DNA of 9,674 bases. It comes from Thermomicrobiaceae bacterium (GTDB taxonomy: Bacteria; Chloroflexota; Chloroflexia; Thermomicrobiales; Thermomicrobiaceae). The stretch covers positions 1 to 9,674 of the forward strand of contig SLFF01000014.1 of the NCBI GenBank assembly GCA_007124395.1. Direction: 5' to 3'. Under the pieces are notes generated by a model. The model did no database searches and had not been told where the DNA came from. It worked only from the letters and a program-made list of their open reading frames with translations. Each line of letters opens with the position of its first letter. Within the stretch, counting starts at the first letter, position 1. The position numbers and the translations under genes were made by a program. This document shows positions 5,496 to 9,674 of the stretch, in pieces.

Positions 5496-8005
5496 ACGTC
5501 TTCGTCTGGCGGGGTTCCGTTGTCGTCAGGCGACGGAGTCGCTGCAGCTTCAGCAGTCACCTCGGCGAGTTCTTCATCTTCGCCGGTCCGGATCAGCGTG
5601 AGAGATGCGACCTGATCGCCCTCATATGGCTTCATGATCCGGACACCCTGCGCCGAACGGCTCAGCTGGGAAATCTGCTCGACGGCAACACGGATTACCT
5701 TGCCGAGATGGCTCATGATCATGATGTTGTCGGCTTCATCGACTACGCGAGCGGAGGCGACTTCGCCGTTTCGTTCACTCAGCTTGATACCAATCACGCC
5801 CTGTCCGCCACGACCCTGGTTCTTGAACTGCGACAATGGGGTACGCTTTCCGAATCCGTGCTCAGAGACGAAGAGCAGGTCCGACTCGGGAGTAACCACT
5901 TCAGCGGCGATAATCCGTCCACCGCTCGGCATACGCATACCGCGCACGCCCGCAGCTGTTCGACCCATCGCCCGGACATCGGATTCGCGGAACCGGATCG
6001 CTTTACCCACATTGGATACCAGGATCATATCGTCCGACCCGGACGTCATTCGCACCCATGCGAGCTCGTCACCTTCTTGCAGGCCGATTGCTCTCAGTCC
6101 AGTCGATCGAACCGTGCGGAACTGAGCAAGTGGGGTTCGCTTGACTCGACCGTTCTTCGTACACATGAACAGGTACTCGGCAGTTTCGTCTCCACTGATC
6201 GGCAAGAGCGTAGTAATCTGCTCACCCTGCTCGATTCCGATCAGGTTGATCACCGGAATACCGCGAGACGTTCGACCGGTCTCCGGCAGCTCGTGCACCT
6301 TGATTTGGAATACTCGTCCCCGATTGGTGAAGAACAGCAGGCGATCATGCGAGTTGGCCGTCAGAATGTGTGCGACCCGGTCTTCCTCGCGCAAGCCAAT
6401 CCCGGTAATGCCTCGACCACCGCGGCGCTGGGCCTGGTAGGTCTCGTCAGCAATCCGCTTGACATAGCCACGGTCGGTGATCGTAATGATGACCTCAACG
6501 TCAGGGATGAGATCTTCGTCGCTGATGTCCGAGAACGTGTCCATGATCTCGCTGCGTCGCTCGTCCGCGTATTTGTCACGGAGCTCGTCAAGCTCGTCCT
6601 TAATGACCTGAGAAACCATCTCGTCATCGGAGAGCAGCGCCTCGAAATGGGCGACCTGCTTGAGGATGCCCCGGTACTCGTTTTCGAGCTTTCGACGCTC
6701 CAGCGCGGCGAGTCGGCGCAACTGCATCTCGAGAATGGCGTTCGCCTGCGCCTCGCTGAATGAGAAACGAGACATCATCGCTTCACGGGCGGCCTCGGCG
6801 TTTGGCGACTGGCGGATCATCTGGATTATCTCATCGACGTGGTCCAGCGCGATCTTCAGGCCATCGAGTATATGGGCTCGACGTCGTGCCCGGCGAAGGT
6901 CGAATTCGGTACGGCGGCGGATGACCTCACGACGATGATCCAGGTAGTGCTGGAGCATGCGCTTGATGTTGAGCACTCGTGGTTGTTTGCCATCGACCAG
7001 CGCCACCATGTTGACGCCAAATGATTGCTGCAGTGCGGTGTGCTTGAAGAGCGCATTCAGAACTCGCTGCGGCTGGGCGTCACGCTTCAATTCGATGACG
7101 ACGCGCATTCCGCGGCGATCGGTTTCGTCTCGCAAGTCATGAATGCCGTCAATGCGTCCGGCTTTGACATACTCGGCGATACGTTCCAGCAGGGCGGCCT
7201 TGTTCACCTGATAGGGAAGCTCGGTGACGATGATCTGGAAGCGGTCACTGCGACCCCCCATCTCTTCGATCTCGGTGCGAGCGCGGGTGACGATACGACC
7301 GCGGCCTGTTGCGGCGGCGGCCCGGATGCCCTCTCGCCCCAGAATAATGCCGCCGGTCGGGTAGTCAGGTCCCAGAATGTACTTGCACAGTTCATCGATC
7401 GACGTATCGGGATCGTCGATAAGCTGGATGAGACCGTCGCAGAGTTCGCCGAGATTGTGGGGCGGGATGTTGGTGGCCATACCGACGGCGATACCTGATG
7501 CACCATTGAGCAGCAGGTTCGGGAATTTGGCAGGCAATACAGTCGGCTCGTGCTCGCTATCGTCATAGTTGGGAATGAAGTCGACGGTCTGCTTGTCGAT
7601 ATCCTGCAGGAGTTCTGCGGCGATCGGAGCCATACGCGACTCTGTGTAGCGCATTGCTGCCGCGCCATCGCCATCGACTGAGCCGAAGTTTCCCTGACCA
7701 TCAACTAGCGGATACCGCATGACAAAGGGCTGGGCCATACGGACCAGCGCATCATAAACGGCCGCGTCACTGTGAGGGTGGTAGGACTTCAACACCTCGC
7801 CCACGATACCGGCACTCTTCCGGTACCGACTGTTCGGACGAACGCCCATCTCATGCTGTGCATAGAGGATTCGTCTCTGAACCGGTTTGAGACCGTCACG
7901 AACGTCAGGCAACGCACGTTGAACGATGACACTCATTGCATAATCGAGATACGATCTTCGCATCTCCGTGTCGATGTTTATCGCCTGTACGTTCCCAATG
8001 CTCAC
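5486..8005 (-). CDS. gyrA: DNA gyrase subunit A
   Basis: The breakage-reunion subunit of the A2B2 gyrase that introduces negative supercoils. From the GTG at 8005 it has 839 residues, close to the family norm. The frame extends upstream to 8098, but the extra 31 residues are not gyrase-like, span the promoter, and the typical N-terminus (INIDTEMRRSYLDYAMSVIVQRALPDVRDGLKPVQRRI) starts just after the GTG, which has AGGGAAG at 8014-8020. The catalytic tyrosine is Y120 in AAMRYTESRM. The GyrA box QRRGGRG (526-532) marks it as gyrase A rather than ParC. The C-terminal DNA-wrapping domain shows repeated blades such as RGRVFQI, NGRVKRT, VGKAIRF, GFGKRTP and LGKVIRV, and ends in an acidic tail of about 30 residues. 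The quinolone pocket reads HPHSDAAVYD (76-85): Ser79 replaces the usual Gly (E. coli 81) and Ala81 replaces Ser83. gyrB is not in the window. Confidence 0.98.
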   Translation of the reverse strand: MSIGNVQAINIDTEMRRSYLDYAMSVIVQRALPDVRDGLKPVQRRILYAQHEMGVRPNSRYRKSAGIVGEVLKSYHPHSDAAVYDALVRMAQPFVMRYPLVDGQGNFGSVDGDGAAAMRYTESRMAPIAAELLQDIDKQTVDFIPNYDDSEHEPTVLPAKFPNLLLNGASGIAVGMATNIPPHNLGELCDGLIQLIDDPDTSIDELCKYILGPDYPTGGIILGREGIRAAAATGRGRIVTRARTEIEEMGGRSDRFQIIVTELPYQVNKAALLERIAEYVKAGRIDGIHDLRDETDRRGMRVVIELKRDAQPQRVLNALFKHTALQQSFGVNMVALVDGKQPRVLNIKRMLQHYLDHRREVIRRRTEFDLRRARRRAHILDGLKIALDHVDEIIQMIRQSPNAEAAREAMMSRFSFSEAQANAILEMQLRRLAALERRKLENEYRGILKQVAHFEALLSDDEMVSQVIKDELDELRDKYADERRSEIMDTFSDISDEDLIPDVEVIITITDRGYVKRIADETYQAQRRGGRGITGIGLREEDRVAHILTANSHDRLLFFTNRGRVFQIKVHELPETGRTSRGIPVINLIGIEQGEQITTLLPISGDETAEYLFMCTKNGRVKRTPLAQFRTVRSTGLRAIGLQEGDELAWVRMTSGSDDMILVSNVGKAIRFRESDVRAMGRTAAGVRGMRMPSGGRIIAAEVVTPESDLLFVSEHGFGKRTPLSQFKNQGRGGQGVIGIKLSERNGEVASARVVDEADNIMIMSHLGKVIRVAVEQISQLSRSAQGVRIMKPYEGDQVASLTLIRTGEDEELAEVTAEAAATPSPDDNGTPPDEDVSE

Positions 8006-8057
8006 TGAGGCAGCTTCCCTGCTTGTCGAGTTTACGAGGTCACGTGCGCCAACGATA

Positions 8058-8066
8058 ATTATATCA
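8058..8066 (-). promoter_or_regulatory. Extended -10 promoter of gyrA
   Basis: On the minus strand TGATATAAT (8066-8058) is a perfect -10 hexamer preceded by TGn, the extended -10 signature. No good -35 hexamer is found 16-18 bases upstream, which is usual for this promoter class. Transcription would start near 8051 and give a leader of about 46 bases to the GTG at 8005. It falls within the upstream open extension of the gyrA frame, which argues against the longer start. Confidence 0.6.
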
Positions 8067-8134
8067 ATTTTCCGCATGAGTGCGCTGAATAGTGGCAAGA
8101 TTCACTTGTGCGCAGCAATCAGGAGCAGAACTGG

Positions 8135-8212
8135 ATGAACTCAACAGGTGACAGAACGAAATCCGGTATCCGTACAGCGGTCGGGCTCGATCATCCTCGA
8201 TACCACGTGTGA
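8135..8212 (+). CDS. Possible 25-codon leader ORF overlapping the helicase start
   Basis: ATG at 8135 is preceded by AGGAG (8121-8125) with a 9-base spacer, a better ribosome site than that of the helicase GTG at 8148. The ORF runs 25 codons in another frame and stops with TGA at 8210-8212, about 60 bases inside the helicase gene. The peptide has no motif I recognise. It may be a leader that feeds ribosomes to the helicase start, a chance ORF, or a sign of a start-site or frameshift problem. Confidence 0.25.
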   Translation: MNSTGDRTKSGIRTAVGLDHPRYHV

Positions 8213-9674
8213 TCCCCATGGAGAGGTCGAAGACGTCCTGAGACTCTTCGCCGAATTGCAGAGCGCTGCTGGCAATCTGCACACCTATCGAGTGACGGAT
8301 CTGTCGCTCTGGGGAGCCGCAGCCTCCGGGAACAATGCCGAGACGTTGCTCCCTCTCCTGCAGCAGAATTCTCCCGCGCAACTCCCGGCAACCCTTGTCC
8401 GGCGCGTGCAGGACTACTTCAATCGCTATGGGCATCTGCGTCTGGAATCACGTGACACTGGACTGGTGCTCTGCTCACTTGATCCGATGCTGCTGAACGA
8501 AGCTGCCCAACATCTCGACAAACGGATCGCCGACGGAGTGATACCCATCGCGGCTGCTGAGCGGCTGAGTGCGAAGTCGAAACTTGCGCAGAGCGGATTG
8601 CCCGTTGTGGAGAACGCCGCGCATCGATTGACGGGGAACGCTGATTTCTCGCTGAATGAGTCCGTGCTGCTCCGCGATTATCAGAACCAGGCGCGCGATC
8701 GGTTCGTTGAAAGCTCCCATGACGGCGGGGTGATAATCCTCCCGTGCGGGGCTGGGAAAACCGTGGTTGGCGTATCGATTGCCGCATCGCTTCGGAGTTC
8801 GACACTGGTAGTGACCCCGAACCGGACGATCGGCGAGCAGTGGGCGTCGCATTTCACATCCCTGACCACGCTGAACGCCGACGACATCGATCTCTTTCCA
8901 TCCGACATCGGCCGCAAACCGATTGCGATCGTCACGTATCAGGCGCTCACCTCACAGCGGAACGGCTTCGCCCGTCGTTTGAGCGAGGCACAGGAGGTTC
9001 CGTGGGGTCTCGTGATCTACGACGAGGTGCACTCACTTCCGGCGGACGTATTTCGCCAGAGTGCGGTACTGCAATCGAAACGGCGGCTGGGACTGACCGC
9101 CACTCTGGTTCGAGAGGACGGGCGTGAACGCGATGTCTACGCGCTGGTAGGACCGCCGATCTGGCAGTCACGGTGGCGTGATCTGGAGCGCCAGGGGTGG
9201 ATCAGCCCGGTGGACTGCTACGAGGTGCGGGTTCGTATTGATTCGACTCCCGAAAACCCAGAGCGCGGCTTCGCCGGTAAGGTCAGGACGGTCGAGCGAT
9301 TGCTGGCACGCCATACCGATGACCAGGTGTTGATCGCGGCGCACCGTCGCAAAGAGGTAGCGATCCTGTCCAACCGAATGGGCGTTCCATCAGTCACCGG
9401 CGAGACACCTCAGAGCATGCGATCTCAACTGTATGAGCAGTTCAAATCAGGAGCGATCGGCTGCCTCGTCGTCTCCACGGTGGCCAACGTCGGAGTCGAC
9501 CTGCCCGACGCGAACGTGTTGATTCAAGTCAGCGGCACATTTGGCTCGCGTCTGGAGGAGGCCCAGCGGCTGGGTCGTCTGCTCCGACCGAAGGCCGACC
9601 AGAAGCCCGCCAAGTTCTATTCTCTGGTGCTTCCCGTGACGCGGGAGCGCGAGTATGCTGAGCGTCGACAGCGG
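8148..9674 (+). CDS. Bacterial XPB/Rad25-family DNA helicase, 3' end cut by window edge
   Basis: A superfamily 2 DNA helicase of the XPB type, 509 codons visible; bacterial relatives such as mycobacterial XPB have about 550 residues, so roughly 40-50 are missing. The GTG start follows an in-frame TGA at 8136-8138 and fits the family N-terminus (VQRSGSIILDTT). Residues 1 to about 180 form the N-terminal domain with HTYRVTDLSLWGAAASG; then come LRDYQNQARD, Walker A LPCGAGKT (198-205), motif II DEVH (292-295), motif III LTAT (316-319) directly followed by the XPB-specific RED (322-324), motif V in VANVGVDLPDANVLIQVSG, and motif VI QRLGRLLRP (473-481). Eukaryotic and archaeal XPB open DNA in transcription and nucleotide excision repair. 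Bacterial forms are 3'-5' helicases presumed to act in repair, with an uncertain cellular role. The linker after motif III (about 361-380) looks shorter than in mycobacterial XPB. The gene is divergent from gyrA, 142 bases apart. No clear promoter for it was found. Confidence 0.95.
   Translation, partial: MTERNPVSVQRSGSIILDTTCDPHGEVEDVLRLFAELQSAAGNLHTYRVTDLSLWGAAASGNNAETLLPLLQQNSPAQLPATLVRRVQDYFNRYGHLRLESRDTGLVLCSLDPMLLNEAAQHLDKRIADGVIPIAAAERLSAKSKLAQSGLPVVENAAHRLTGNADFSLNESVLLRDYQNQARDRFVESSHDGGVIILPCGAGKTVVGVSIAASLRSSTLVVTPNRTIGEQWASHFTSLTTLNADDIDLFPSDIGRKPIAIVTYQALTSQRNGFARRLSEAQEVPWGLVIYDEVHSLPADVFRQSAVLQSKRRLGLTATLVREDGRERDVYALVGPPIWQSRWRDLERQGWISPVDCYEVRVRIDSTPENPERGFAGKVRTVERLLARHTDDQVLIAAHRRKEVAILSNRMGVPSVTGETPQSMRSQLYEQFKSGAIGCLVVSTVANVGVDLPDANVLIQVSGTFGSRLEEAQRLGRLLRPKADQKPAKFYSLVLPVTREREYAERRQR

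Noticed and set aside
5438..6763. Plus-strand open frame of 441 codons
   Set aside because: It lies wholly antisense to gyrA and its terminator, and its product shows no domain; long shadow frames are common opposite GC-rich conserved genes.

Overview
The window is a stretch of bacterial chromosome of moderately high GC content (above 50% by eye). It holds seven protein-coding genes, two of them cut by the window edges. No mobile element, CRISPR array, tRNA or rRNA is visible. The gene content fits a deep-branching Gram-positive-like lineage, most likely Chloroflexota or, second choice, Actinobacteriota. The reasons are a bacterial XPB/Rad25-type helicase, an NrtR-nadA pair, a GyrA with Ala at the Ser83 position, and a short intergenic fragment resembling dispersed repeats that I recall from Chloroflexota genomes. 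This placement is inference and is weakly supported.

Layout. Positions 1-998 hold a divergent pair of family 2 glycosyltransferases. A DPM1-like polyprenyl-phosphate sugar transferase lies on the minus strand (3' end outside the window). A WbbL-like, rhamnosyltransferase-type enzyme lies on the plus strand (999-2216). A bulged hairpin sits between their starts, and a perfect 10-bp inverted repeat lies in the last codons of the second gene. Positions 2217-2480 are gene-free but contain several short inverted repeats.

Positions 2482-4286 form a compact NAD-biosynthesis operon. It has a strong sigma-70-like promoter whose spacer and -10 box are covered by a palindrome, then nrtR (Nudix-fold repressor), then nadA (quinolinate synthase), joined by a TGATG stop/start overlap. 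The natural reading is an autoregulated NAD-responsive switch on the entry step of de novo pyridine-ring synthesis.

From 4297 to 8005 two genes lie on the minus strand: an AI-2E/PerM-family membrane protein and, upstream of it, gyrA, which ends in an intrinsic terminator that incorporates its own stop codon. gyrA is divergent from an XPB-family DNA helicase (8148 to the window end). An extended -10 promoter for gyrA lies between them.

I did not find a clearly new multi-gene system. The most interesting points are the GyrA quinolone-pocket sequence (both the Gly81 and Ser83 equivalents changed), the candidate NrtR operator, the two unexplained inverted repeats around the second glycosyltransferase, and the conflict over the start of the helicase gene, where a well-placed Shine-Dalgarno precedes an out-of-frame 25-codon ORF.
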